From Mesorhizobium helmanticense (GTDB taxonomy: Bacteria > Pseudomonadota > Alphaproteobacteria > Rhizobiales > Rhizobiaceae), in NCBI RefSeq assembly GCF_003034915.1, contig NZ_PZJX01000007.1:1-64000 (forward strand): a DNA stretch of 64,000 nt, in the 5' to 3' direction. Both the position numbers and the translations under genes were made by a program. The notes below the pieces were generated by a model, which was not told the origin of the DNA, searched no databases, and saw nothing but the letters and a program-made list of their open reading frames with translations. Below, in pieces: positions 8,563-20,800 of the stretch. Position 1 is the first letter of the stretch, and every line of letters begins with the position of its first letter.

Positions 8563-9075
8563 TCAGGCGAGCCACCAGTCGCGGCCGGACGGCAATCGCT
8601 CTATGCCAGCTGTATCAACGGCGGCAAGCCGCTCCGCCACGCTCCTGCCGCCGACGGCGAGGCCAGGCGCGATCTCGGCCAGCGGCGCCAGCACGAAGGC
8701 GCGTTCCAGCATGCGCGGATGCGGCACTTCCAGCCCCGTCTCATGGATGATGCGATCGCCGAACACCAATATGTCGATATCGATCAGGCGCGGTCCCCAG
8801 CGTTCCTCGCGCACCCGCTTCAGTCTGCGCTCGGCGTCGAGACAGAGATCGAGCAACGCACGCGGTGTAAGCGCAGTTGATATTTCGGCTGCCGCATTGA
8901 GGAAATCCGGCTGATCGAGCTTGCCCCAGGGCGGCGTCCGGTAAAGCGAGGAGACCGCGACGACACGCGTCTTCTCGTCGCCATCCAACATGCGCAGCGC
9001 CGCAGCCATAGACTTTGCCGGATCGCCGAGATTGCCGCCAAGGCTGAGGTAGACGGTATTATTCTGGCCAGACAA
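8563..9075 (-). CDS. folK: 2-amino-4-hydroxy-6-hydroxymethyldihydropteridine pyrophosphokinase
   Basis: A 170-residue HPPK that transfers pyrophosphate from ATP to the pterin alcohol, the step before dihydropteroate synthesis in folate biosynthesis. Family motifs visible are YLSLGGNLGD at the N-terminus, SSLYRTPPWG, and the catalytic RWGPRLIDIDIL stretch with its two metal-binding Asp residues, followed by PHPRMLERAFVL. It overlaps the end of folB by 17 bases, so the genes are translated as a coupled operon (folP-folB-folK). Confidence 0.96.
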   Translation of the reverse strand: MSGQNNTVYLSLGGNLGDPAKSMAAALRMLDGDEKTRVVAVSSLYRTPPWGKLDQPDFLNAAAEISTALTPRALLDLCLDAERRLKRVREERWGPRLIDIDILVFGDRIIHETGLEVPHPRMLERAFVLAPLAEIAPGLAVGGRSVAERLAAVDTAGIERLPSGRDWWLA

Positions 9076-9418
9076 CGGTCACCTCGACATGATCGAGCAC
9101 ACCGGGCACCGGCGCATTCGGCTTGCGCACGGTGATTTCGGCCCTTTTGATCTGCGGAAACCGCGCCGTCAGAGCCCGGGCCACCTCCAGTGCCAGCGCT
9201 TCGATCAGAAAGCGCCGCTCGCCGGTGACGATCTTTTCGATCACCGCGAAGGCAATGCCGTAATTGACCGTGTCGTCGATGGAATCATCAACCAGCGCCC
9301 GGCCCGGTTCTACCGTGAGGGCGGCATCGACGTAAAAACGCTGGCCGAGCGTTTCCTCCTCGTCCAGCACGCCATGCCGGGCGAAGAAGGCGCAGTTCTT
9401 CATACGGATGACATACAT
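9059..9418 (-). CDS. folB: Dihydroneopterin aldolase
   Basis: A 119-residue DHNA of the folate pathway that cleaves dihydroneopterin to the hydroxymethyl pterin used by FolK. The N-terminal FFARHGVLDEEETLGQRF motif and the late catalytic Lys in VRKPNAP are both present. It lies 3 bases after folP and overlaps folK. The length is normal for the family. Confidence 0.95.
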   Translation of the reverse strand: MYVIRMKNCAFFARHGVLDEEETLGQRFYVDAALTVEPGRALVDDSIDDTVNYGIAFAVIEKIVTGERRFLIEALALEVARALTARFPQIKRAEITVRKPNAPVPGVLDHVEVTVVWPE

Positions 9419-9421
9419 CGC

Positions 9422-10267
9422 TCAGCTTCCCCGGACATCTCGCGCCAGCATAGCATCGGCAATGGCCAGCGCATCCATGTTGATTGCGACATCGTGGACG
9501 CGAAAAAGCTGTGCGCCCCTGAGCCTCAGAATGACGCTCGTTGCCGCGGTCCCCGCACCCCTTGCCGAAGCGTCGCGGCCGGTAACAGTGCCGATGAAGC
9601 GCTTTCTCGACGTGCCGGCCATCAATGGAAAGCCCAACGCATCGAGCTCGGAAAACCGCGCCATCAGGTCGAGGTTTTCCTCCGCTGTTTCCTTGGCGAA
9701 GCCAAAGCCCGGATCGAGCACGATGTGGTCGTCGGCAACGCCGCTTCGCCGGGCGATTTCCAGTGATTTCCTAAGGAAGAAAAACTGATCCTCGATCACG
9801 TCGGGCAGTTTTTGCCGGTCACGCCCGGTGTGCATGATGACAAGCCCGGCGCCGGTTTCGGCCGCGACGCGCGCGATGCCCGGCTCGCGCTGCAGGCCCC
9901 AGACATCGTTGACGATATGCGCGCCGGCCGCCACCGCCAGCCGGGCGGTGTCCTCGCGATAGGTGTCGACCGAAATCAGCACTGTGCCAAGCCCGGCGAG
10001 CGCCTCGATGACCGGCAGCACGCGAGCCTGTTCTTCGTCTGCGTTTACAGCGGCGGCGCCGGGGCGCGTTGATTCTCCGCCGACATCGATGACCGAGGCC
10101 CCCTCCTCCATCATGCGGTGTGCCTGGGCTACCGCCTGTTCGGGCGCGACGAACAGCCCGCCGTCGGAAAAACTGTCCGGCGTGACGTTGAGGATGCCGA
10201 CGATCACGGACTTGCCGCCAAGGTCGAGATGGCGTCCGTGCGCCAACTGCCATCGCCTTGTCGTCAT
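9422..10267 (-). CDS. folP: Dihydropteroate synthase
   Basis: A 281-residue TIM-barrel enzyme that condenses the pterin pyrophosphate from FolK with p-aminobenzoate; it is the target of sulfonamides. Signatures visible are GILNVTPDSFSDGG, DVGGESTRPGA, NDVWGL, the conserved DPGFGFAKE, and a late GTSRKRFIG loop. It is the first gene of the minus-strand folP-folB-folK operon. The 84-base gap to the divergent DUF922 gene must hold the operon promoter. Confidence 0.96.
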   Translation of the reverse strand: MTTRRWQLAHGRHLDLGGKSVIVGILNVTPDSFSDGGLFVAPEQAVAQAHRMMEEGASVIDVGGESTRPGAAAVNADEEQARVLPVIEALAGLGTVLISVDTYREDTARLAVAAGAHIVNDVWGLQREPGIARVAAETGAGLVIMHTGRDRQKLPDVIEDQFFFLRKSLEIARRSGVADDHIVLDPGFGFAKETAEENLDLMARFSELDALGFPLMAGTSRKRFIGTVTGRDASARGAGTAATSVILRLRGAQLFRVHDVAINMDALAIADAMLARDVRGS

Positions 10268-10351
10268 TGTCCATCAACCATGTGTGATCCGCCAAAGATC
10301 AAATCCGTTGCGTCGACGACGGCCGTAAAGCAAGGTAGCTGAAGAGGCAAC

Positions 10352-10972
10352 ATGATGAAACGCCCCCTGCTCTGCGCTCTGATGCTCGCAATGGTCGCTT
10401 TGCCCGCGGCGGCGGCGTCATTGGTGAAAACATACAGCTATTTTCCCGTCGGCGGCAGGACGCTCGACGACATCGAGACTCAGCTCACCAAACATGGGCC
10501 TCGCGTGAAAAGCACCGGGATGAGGCATCCCGGCGCCACGCAAATGGCCTTCACCACGCGTGTCGGCTACGCGGAGAATGCGAATTCCTGCCGGATCGTC
10601 GCCGCCACCGTGACCGTCAAGGTCAAGGTGATCCTCCCGGAGTGGCGTCGTCCGCGCAAGGCTGATGCCGGCGTAAGATTGTTCTGGGACACTCTGTCTT
10701 CCGACATCAAGCGCCACGAGGAACGCCATGTCGAGATCGCCAAGAACCATGCCGGGGCGCTTGAGCAAGCGCTGAAAGCGAGCTATCCGCAGAAGACCTG
10801 CCAGGAGGCCAAGGCGAAGGCTGCCGAGATCACCGCAGCCATGCTTGCCAGGCATGACCAGGATCAGCTGCGGTTCGACCGCGTCGAAAGCGTCAATTTC
10901 GAAAGCCGCATCACCCGGCTGCTGCGCTATCGCATCGAGCGTATCGAGAACGGCCGGTTGCCACCGACCTGA
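10352..10972 (+). CDS. DUF922 putative secreted Zn-dependent protease
   Basis: A 206-residue protein with an N-terminal signal peptide (cleavage after about residue 22, AAA-S) and a DUF922 domain. The zinc-protease motif HEERH is at residues 122-126, preceded by the FWDTLSSDIKR stretch. The family is predicted to be periplasmic metalloproteases, but substrates are unknown. Two consecutive ATG codons (10352 and 10355) could both serve as start. It is transcribed away from the fol operon. Confidence 0.82.
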   Translation: MMKRPLLCALMLAMVALPAAAASLVKTYSYFPVGGRTLDDIETQLTKHGPRVKSTGMRHPGATQMAFTTRVGYAENANSCRIVAATVTVKVKVILPEWRRPRKADAGVRLFWDTLSSDIKRHEERHVEIAKNHAGALEQALKASYPQKTCQEAKAKAAEITAAMLARHDQDQLRFDRVESVNFESRITRLLRYRIERIENGRLPPT

Positions 10973-11194
10973 GATTTCGCCGGGTCAGGGAACGCGCCAG
11001 CGCGAGCCAATTTCGCCGAAGCATGGTGCCAGGCCGGAAAAACTTTCGAGCCCCTGTCGAAATCGGCCTATACGGGACGACATATGTCAGGTTGGCCAAG
11101 GCGAAACCCCAGAACCACCAGACAACAATCGACGCGGCAGACGCACCGGACCGGCTTCCGGGGACGCACGCAAGCCCATGAAAGACTTAAGACG

Positions 11195-12673
11195 ATGGAC
11201 CTGGCTGTCGACAAGCAGGCGACGATGGTGCCCCCATTACCGCTGACAGAGAGCGAGAAGAACGCCATCATCGGCGGCGTGCTGTTGTCGATGCTGTTGG
11301 CGGCGCTCGACCAGACCATTGTCGCACCAGCCATGCCGACCATCGCGCATGCGCTCGGCCATGCCCAATATTTGCCCTGGATCGTGACCGGCTATCTCCT
11401 GACCGCAACCGCGGTGGCGCCGCTCTATGGCAAGATCTCCGACGTCCATGGGCGCCGGCCGACCGTCTATGCGGCGATCCTCATCTTTCTAGCGGGCTCG
11501 CTTGTCAGCGCCATGGCCCCCAACATGCTCGTGCTGATCATCGGCCGGGCGATCCAGGGCGCCGGCGGCGGCGGCCTTTTCGCTTTGGCGCAGACCGTCA
11601 TCGGCGACCTTGTGCCGCCGCGCGAACGGGCCCGCTATTCCGCCTGGATCGCAGGCACATGGGCCGTCGCCAGCATCGCCGGGCCGCTGCTCGGCGGTGG
11701 CTTCGCCGAACATCTGCACTGGTCATTGATCTTCTGGATCAACCTGCCACTCGGCTTTCTGGCCATGGCGATCATCAACAAGCCGCTGAAGAAGCTGCCG
11801 ATCGCGGCAAAGCATCATCGCATCGACGGGCTGGGCGCATTGCTGCTTGTGGTGGCGACGGCCTTGCTGCTGCTGGCGCTGAACTGGGGCGGCAGCACCT
11901 ACCCCTGGCTGTCCAGCGAAATCCTTGGGCTGCTTGCCTGTTCGGCAATGTTCTGGGGTGCTTTCGCGCTGCGGCTGCTCAAGGCGGCAGAGCCGCTCAT
12001 CTCGCTCGAAGTGCTTGGCAATCCGATCGTCCTGACCGGCACATTGTCCATGTTCCTGCTGCAAGCCGCCAATATCGGCCTGGCAGTCTACCTGCCGGTC
12101 TATCTGCAATCGGTCATCGGGCTGTCGGTTGGCGAATCGGGCATAGCCATGCTGGGGCTGATGCTCGGTACCGTTGCCGGCGCGACATTCAGCGGCCGCG
12201 CGATGCCGCACTTCGTTCACTACAAGCGGATCGCGATGGCAGGGGTCACTTTCGCCATAGCCTGTCTCGGCGTGCTTAGCCTTGTGGCGGGACATGCCTC
12301 CCTGCTGGTGGTCGAAATCCTGACGACATGCATTGGCCTCGGAAGCGGAACGACGTTTCCGGTTGCCGCCGTGTCGGTTCAGAACGCCGTCGATCAGCGG
12401 CATCTCGGCGTCGCCACCGGTGTGCTGACCTTCCTTCGCTCATTGGGCAGCGCCCTTGGGGTCGCCATGCTTGGCGCGGTCGCGCTGGGCTACGGCCTGC
12501 CGCTGGCCAGCGAAGGCGCGCGCACGACCAGCGCCGTTGCCGACGCCGCCGCATTCGCGATGATCTTCCTCGCTGCGGCCGTGACCCTGGTCCTGGCGCT
12601 GGTCGCGCTCGGGCTGATGCCGGAAAAACCGCTTCGCGGCCATGCGGAGACGGCGCCGGTTCTTGCGGAGTAA
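11195..12673 (+). CDS. MFS transporter, DHA2 (14-TMS drug exporter) family
   Basis: A 492-residue EmrB/QacA-type proton-driven exporter. Motif C-like wording (LDQTIVAPAMPTIAHAL) in the first helix and motif A-like GKISDVHGRRPTVY between helices 2 and 3 are clear; the helix count fits 14. The ATG at 11195 was chosen because the in-frame ATG at 11084 adds 37 basic, non-hydrophobic residues unlike the family. No membrane-fusion partner or regulator is adjacent, so it is probably a stand-alone exporter. It ends 17 bases before the convergent reductase. Confidence 0.9.
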   Translation: MDLAVDKQATMVPPLPLTESEKNAIIGGVLLSMLLAALDQTIVAPAMPTIAHALGHAQYLPWIVTGYLLTATAVAPLYGKISDVHGRRPTVYAAILIFLAGSLVSAMAPNMLVLIIGRAIQGAGGGGLFALAQTVIGDLVPPRERARYSAWIAGTWAVASIAGPLLGGGFAEHLHWSLIFWINLPLGFLAMAIINKPLKKLPIAAKHHRIDGLGALLLVVATALLLLALNWGGSTYPWLSSEILGLLACSAMFWGAFALRLLKAAEPLISLEVLGNPIVLTGTLSMFLLQAANIGLAVYLPVYLQSVIGLSVGESGIAMLGLMLGTVAGATFSGRAMPHFVHYKRIAMAGVTFAIACLGVLSLVAGHASLLVVEILTTCIGLGSGTTFPVAAVSVQNAVDQRHLGVATGVLTFLRSLGSALGVAMLGAVALGYGLPLASEGARTTSAVADAAAFAMIFLAAAVTLVLALVALGLMPEKPLRGHAETAPVLAE

Positions 12674-12690
12674 GCCCGCGACGACGCACG

Positions 12691-14129
<1,439 letters not shown>

Positions 14130-14230
14130 TTGTCACCTGAAGGGAAGTCCCAGCCGAGATAATCACTCCGGCAGACAAGTCAACTGCCGTGCAAAAACGC
14201 CGCTCTATGCCGTTTTTTTGGAAACTGGAA

Positions 14231-14599
14231 TTAGCGGTTGATGGCTGCGATGAAATCGCGCACTTCCTCGATCAGCGCGCCAAGGCGCTTGAGCGTGCTG
14301 GGGTCTTCGGGCTGACGCTCGATGGCGGTGGCGCAATCGGCGATGGCGAAGGCGCCGACCCCCCGGGCAGAGCCTTTCAGCCCGTGTGCCAGAAACAGCC
14401 TTTCCCGGACATCGGCGTCGGCTATCCTGTCTCGCACCGACAACGCCTGCTGCACGAACAGGGCGAGCACCTCCTGCTCTAGGCCACGATCGCCCATCGT
14501 CTGGCGGGCCAGATGGGCCATATCCACAGGCCGTGCCGGCCCGGTTCCCGACACGTCGCCGCCAGGCATTGAGAAGGCGATGCCGTTTTCGCCACGCAT
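14231..14599 (-). CDS. Orphan Hpt (histidine phosphotransfer) protein
   Basis: A 122-residue Hpt-domain protein. The phosphorylatable His is residue 72 within AHGLKGSARGVGA, the classic Hpt signature. Helices on either side are amphipathic, and there is no membrane segment or kinase domain. Its histidine-kinase and receiver partners are not adjacent. It is divergent from the giant GPR-like gene across a 275-base shared region. An internal in-frame ATG at 14569 would give a shorter start. ChpT, the usual CckA phosphotransferase, is a different fold, so this is not ChpT. Confidence 0.85.
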   Translation of the reverse strand: MRGENGIAFSMPGGDVSGTGPARPVDMAHLARQTMGDRGLEQEVLALFVQQALSVRDRIADADVRERLFLAHGLKGSARGVGAFAIADCATAIERQPEDPSTLKRLGALIEEVRDFIAAINR

Positions 14600-14874
14600 G
14601 AACTCTAACTCCTTGATCGTCGGATCGCCGGAAAAGCTAGGCGAATCCCGTGGACAACGGGTTAATGAATGGCCGGGAAAAATGTTGCGAAAACGGCGCC
14701 GGGATCACGGTGTTGTTAACCTTATATTTAAAGTTTTACGTATCTCGCGGAATGCATGTTTTCTTTACCCCGGTGTGTCATTACGATACGAGGGGTCCAT
14801 TTTTCAGCCTCCTGCGCGGGATGCGAAAATCACAATCATAAGTCCCGCGGCAGCTTGTACAGGGTAGCGAAGGC

Positions 14875-17800
14875 ATGGCGAAGAAAACAACGACGACAAG
14901 AACGCTCGACAGCGACGTAGCCAAGGAACTCGAAAAAGCGCTTGATATCGACCTGAGCGGGGACGCCGGCGGCGATCTCGACATCGCGGCGTCGATGGAA
15001 GATCTGGAAGCGCAGATATCGCAGGCTGCGGACGAGTTGGCGCGCGAAGGCCGCAACCAGGATGCGGAGCCTGTCGTCAGCCAGAGCGAGACGGTAGCGC
15101 CCCTCGCAAACCAAAGCCACGCAAACCAAAGTCAAAAGACGGCGCCCACAGCCAACCAGAGCCAGAGCGCGAAACCCGCGGCGAAGGCCAAGCCCGCCGA
15201 ATTGCGCCCGGTGGAAACGCGCAATGGCTCGCAGCCGGCCGGTTTCGCGCCAGCCAACGACGATCGTCAAAAGGATTACAAGACGCTTCTCCACAGCCTC
15301 AATCGGCGCGCCTCGAACACGATCTATTGGGTTGTGGCGATCGTTTCGCTCGTCTGGCTTGCCGGCGCTGGAGCGTTGGCCAATCTGCTGTTCGGACCGG
15401 ATATCTGGAAAATCCGCACGCTTGACCAGTTTCTGGCCCGTCCCGAACTGATCGGCCTGGCGGTCGCGGCAATCCTGCCCGTTATCCTGTTCTGGGCGTT
15501 TGCCGCCATGATCCGCCGCGCCCAGGAGATGCGCATCGCCGCCCAGTCGATGACGGAAGTGGCCTTCCGCCTGGCCGAACCGGAAAGCCTTGCCCAGGAT
15601 CGCGTCATGATGATCGGCCAGGCCGTTCGCCGCGAGGTGGCGGCCATGGGCGAAGGCATCGAGCGCACGCTGGCGCGCGCCGTCGAGCTCGAAACCCTGG
15701 TCCACAGCGAGGTGAACCAGATCGAACGCTCCTATTCGGAAAACGAAACCCGCATCCGTACGCTCGTCGACGGGCTGGGCAGCGAGCGCGAAGCCGTGGT
15801 CACCCACGCCGAGCGCGTGCGCGCGTCGATCGCCGGCGCGCATGAGACGCTGAAGGAAGAAATCGGCTCTGCCAGCGACCTCATCCGCGACAGCATCCTC
15901 AACGCTTCGACCCAGCTGTCTATGACCATCACCAATTCCGGCGATACATTGATCGACAGGATCAACGGAAGCTCGATGTCGATCTTCGATCAGGTGGAAG
16001 GTCGCCTCGATACGATCACCGACCGGCTGTCGACCTCCGGCGAGGCCTTCGCCAGCCTTCTCGATACGCGCATCGCCAAACTGACGGACACGACCGATGG
16101 CCTGACACGGTCGCTGACCGACCTGCTCGACGACCGGACCAACGGCATGGTGTCGCTGCTCGGCGGCGCCGCGCGCACGCTGAGTTCCGAGTTCGAAGCC
16201 AGCCTTAGCGGCATCGAGCGCACGCTTGCCGAACGCGGCCAGGCGCTGATCGGCGAATTCCAGACCCGCGCCGAAGCGCTGGACACCGGCACGCAGAAGC
16301 TCAACGCCGCGCTGGAGGCCCGTGCACGCCAGATCAACGAGACGCTGGTCGAACGCGCACGCGAAATCGCCCACACCTTCCAGGAAAGCAAGGACACGCT
16401 GTCGGTGATGATCGATCAGGGCAAGACCCAGATCGGCGCCGACATGGCCGACATCGTTTCGTCGACCTCATCCATGCTTGAAGCGCGTGCCAGCGACTTC
16501 GCCGGGCGCATGGAAGCGGCGCGCCATGTCGTTTCCCGTTCCTTCGACAGCGATATCCAGCGACTTGCCGACGCCCGCGTCGGCATCGAGGAGGCCGTCG
16601 AAAACCACAGCCGCAAGCTGTCGGAAAGCCGCGAGCGCATGACGGCGGCAATGCAGGCCGATCTGGAGAAGTTCGCCGAAAGCCGCGTCGGCATCGACGC
16701 AGCCGTGACTGACCAGGTGCAGAAACTTGCCGAGGGCCGCAGCCTGATCGCGCGCGCGCTCGAGGAGGATCTGCGCAAGGTCAACGAGTCGCGCGCCGCC
16801 ATCGACGCTTCGCTCGGTAGCCATCTCGAAAGGCTCGAAGAAGGCCGCAACAGGCTTGCGCTTGCCCTCGACGAAGACTCCGGGAAACTTGTGCAAGCCC
16901 GTACAATCATTGATGAAATGGTTGCCGGACACGTCGGAAAGCTTGCTGAGGGTCGCGGCATTCTTTCGCGGGCGCTGGAGGCCGACCTCGCCAAGCTGGC
17001 CGACAACCGCGCCGGCATTGACGGGCTGGTCGCCGCCCAGGTTGAAAAGATCGCCGAAGGTCGAGCCGTCCTGGCCAAGGCACTGGAAACCGACATTGTC
17101 GGCATCAAGGACTTGATCGAGAGCCATTCCGCGAAACTGGCGGAAGACCGCGCCGGACTGTCGCGTTCGCTTGACGACGACCTGTCCGGCATCAGGGGCC
17201 TGATCGAGAGCCATTCGGGCCGGCTTGCCGAGGATCGCAGCCTGTTGTCGCAAACGCTCGAGGCCGACCTCGCCAAGCTGGCCGAAAGCCGCTCGAGCAT
17301 CGACGGCCTGGTCGCCGGTCAGGTCGAGAAGCTGGCCGAAGGCCGCGATATCCTCAAGCGCGCTCTGGAAACCGACCTGAACACGATCAAGGGCGTTATC
17401 GCTGGCCAGTCCGATAGGCTGGCGGAAGACCGCAACCAGCTTTCACGAGCGCTGGAAACGGACTTGCAGAGCGTCAACAGTCTTATCTCCGACCACATGA
17501 ACAGGCTCGCCGAGGACCGCTCGACACTGTCGAAGGCGCTCGAGGACGATCTCGCCAAGCTGGCCGAAAGCCGCTCGAGCATCGACGGCCTGGTAGCCGG
17601 CCAGGTCGAGAAGCTGGCCGAGGGCCGCGATATCCTCAAGCGCGCACTGGAAGCCGATCTCGGCAGCGTCAACAATCTCGTCAACAGCCACGCCGAGAAG
17701 TTGGTCGAGGACCGTTCGGCCTTGTCGAAGGCTCTTGAGGACGATCTCGCCAGGCTGGCGGAAAGCCGCTCAAGCATCGACGGGCTGGTCGCCGGCCAGG

Positions 17801-20800
17801 TCGAGAAGCTGTCCGAAGGACGCGACATTCTCAGGCGCGCGCTGGAAGCGGACCTTAATACGATCAAGGGCGTCGTCGCCGACCAGTCCAAGCAGTTGAC
17901 CGACAATCGCGCGGAGTTTGCGCGGGCGCTGGAAGCCGATCTCGGCAACGTCAACAGCCTCGTCGGCAGCCATGCCGAAAAACTCCTGCAGGACCGCTCG
18001 ACGCTGTCGAAGGCGCTTGAGGACGATCTCGCCAAACTGGCGGAAAGCCGTTCGAGCATCGACGGGCTGGTCGCCGGCCAGGTCGAGAAATTGGCCGAAG
18101 GCCGCGACATACTGAGGCGCGCGCTGGAAGCCGATCTCAACACGATCAAGGGCGTCGTTGCGGACCAGTCCCAGCAATTGACCGACAATCGCGCGGAGTT
18201 TGCGCGGGCGCTGGAAGCCGATCTCGGCAACGTCAACAGCCTCGTCGGCAGCCATGCCGAAAAACTCCTGCAGGACCGCTCGACGCTGTCGAAGGCGCTT
18301 GAGGACGATCTCGCCAAGCTGGCCGAAAGCCGCTCAAGTATCGATGGGCTGGTCGCTGGCCAGGTCGAGAAATTGGCTGAAGGCCGCGACATACTAAGGC
18401 GCGCGCTGGAGGCCGATCTGGAAAGGCTTGCGGCAAGCCGTGGCGAAGTCGACGACATCATTACCGGCCATGTCGGCAAGCTCGCCGAAGGCCGCGACAT
18501 GCTGACCCGCGCCTTGGACGACGATCTTTCCAAACTTGCCGACACGCGGAAGGACGTCGACCGTTCCCTGTCCAGCCATATCGACCAGATCGCCGCCCGA
18601 AGCACCGACATCTCGGATGCCATCGCAGCCGACGTCGAAAAGATCGAGCAGGCGTTCAGCCGGCAGACGGGTATCATCGAGGAGCGCGCCGGAACCATGG
18701 AGCGCGCGTTGTCGACAGGCGTCGACAACGTCCGCGCCGTGCTTGAGAAGAGCGCTGTTTTCGTTGCTGGAGCGCTGCGCGAGAAGGTCATGGAAGTCAC
18801 CAGCGCGCTGCATGAGCAGGCGGGTGTGGCGTTCAGCGACGCCGACCGCAAGATCGCCGAACGCGCCGAGCAGACCTCGGCTGCCCTGCTTGCCAGGGCA
18901 GAGGATATCGCCCGCACCTTCGAGGAGGCGGATCGCCGCCTTGCAGCGCGTGCACAGGACACGTCGAGCGCGCTTATTGCCCGCGCCGAGGATACATCGA
19001 GCGCACTCATGGCCCGTGTCGACGACACGTCGAACTCCTTGCTGGCGCGCGCCCAGGCAACAGCCGATCAACTGGCCGCCCGTGCCGGCGAGATCGCCGG
19101 AACATTCGATGCGGCGGACCAGAAACTGGTTGCCCGCGCCGTCGAAACAGCACAGTCGCTGGCCGCACGCGCCGGCGATATCCTGCGTAATTTCGAAGGC
19201 GCCGACGAACGGCTGACCGTGCGCATCGGCGAATCGGCCGAAGCACTTGCGGCACGTGCGTCGGACCTCGGCCGCATCTTCGATGCCGCCGACCAGCAGT
19301 TGATGTCGCGCATTGCCGAAGGCTCGGAGGCACTGTCGGCGCGCGCCTCCGAGATCGGCCGCATCTTCGACGAAGCCGATCACCGCCTGGTGGCGCGCAT
19401 CGCCGACAGCACCTCGACGATCGGCGAGCATGCCGACAACATAGTCGGTGCCTTCGCCAGCACCGAGCAGCGTGTTGCCGAGCGTGCAAGGCTGACCGGT
19501 CAGGATCTTGCCGTCCATGCGCGCGAAATCGAGCAGGCGCTGGCCGGCGCCGATGAGCGCCTGGCGTCAAGCGCGGCGGCTGCGGCGGCTCGCGTCGAGG
19601 AGCAACTTGCCGGCGTCGAGAACCGTCTCGCCTACACCACCGAAACGGTGGGCCAGAGGCTCAACGAGCAGGTTTCAACCGCCGAGGCGCAACTCATTTC
19701 ACGCGCCAACGCAATCGCCGAGACCTTTACCGCGGTCGGCCAGCATATCGGCCAGAGCACCAACGACGCAGCGAAGACCATCGGCTCCAACACTCGCGAG
19801 CTCAACACCATGCTTGCGGCGCGTTCGGCCGAGATATCGAAAATCCTCGACGAAACGGCACGGCCTCTGGTCGAACGCTTCGCCCAGGGCGGCTCGGAAC
19901 TGCAAAAGAGCATGGAAGAAGTCACTGAGCGCGCCACCGAGAAGCTGCGCAGCGAAAATGCTGCTCTAGTCAACGCGCTCGCCAGCCGCACCGCCGAAAC
20001 GCTGTCGGCCGTCGAGGGCGCACGCTCGACGCTCGCCGACAGTGTCGCCGAGCTCATCGGCCGCATGAGCACATCCAGTGCGCAGCTCGGTCAGTTGATC
20101 GAGCAGGCGGCGACCAATCTCGGCCAGGTCGACGAACGCCTGAGCGGCAGCACGCAGAGCTTTGCCGCGACGACCGAAAAAGCCGCGCAGACCTTCGCCA
20201 GTTCGGCGCGCCTGGTCGATTCGAACACGACCCGGCTTACCGAACTGTCGTCCGCCACCTTGCGCGAGGTCGCCTCGATCGCCACCAAGTTCGACGAGCA
20301 CAGCCGGCTGCTGTCCAGCGCTTCGGACCTGTTGGGCTCGGCCCAGGCCAACCTCGAACACACGCTGGAGCGCCAATCCTCACTGGAAGATCTCGCCGTC
20401 GGCCTGGTCAAGAAGTCGGAGGACCTGGAAAAGGTGATGCGCTCGTTCGAGAACCTGGTCGGCCAGACGCTGCAGAACGCGGAAGGCAAGACACTGGAAT
20501 CGGCCGACAAGATCCGGTCCGCCATTTCAGAGGTCGTCGATTCGGCAACCAAGCGTTTCGCCGACGCAACCGAGGAGATGCGGCGCACGGCGGGCTCGAT
20601 CAAGAGCGAGCTCGACCTCACCCGCGCCGAGCTCAAAAAGGGCGTCATCGAGATGCCGGAGGAAGCAAAGGAATCGACCACGGCCATCCGCCGTGCTGTT
20701 TCCGAACAGATCAACGCGTTGAAGGAACTTTCGGATATCGTTGCGAAATCCGGCCGCGGCGCCACCGATCCCTCGGAGCCACGCAGCCTGCGTCCGGCGC

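Noticed and set aside
11071..11085. GACATATGTC palindrome core before the DHA2 exporter, similar to the nadE palindrome
   Set aside because: Only the central 10 bases are shared and they are low-information; the flanks do not match.
14185..14220. AAAAACG/CGTTTTT hairpin after the Hpt gene
   Set aside because: The stem is AT-rich with a long loop; too weak to call a terminator.
14716..14731. CtrA-box-like pair TTAA...TTAA upstream of the GPR-like gene
   Set aside because: The half-sites are 8 bases apart, not the 7 of the CtrA consensus, so I do not claim a site, though a cell-cycle link would be attractive.
14836..19518. Long antisense open frames (14836-16374, 17319-19028, 18394-19518) opposite the GPR-like gene
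   Set aside because: They mirror the repeats and high GC of the coding strand, have low-complexity translations, and lack ribosome sites or recognisable families.
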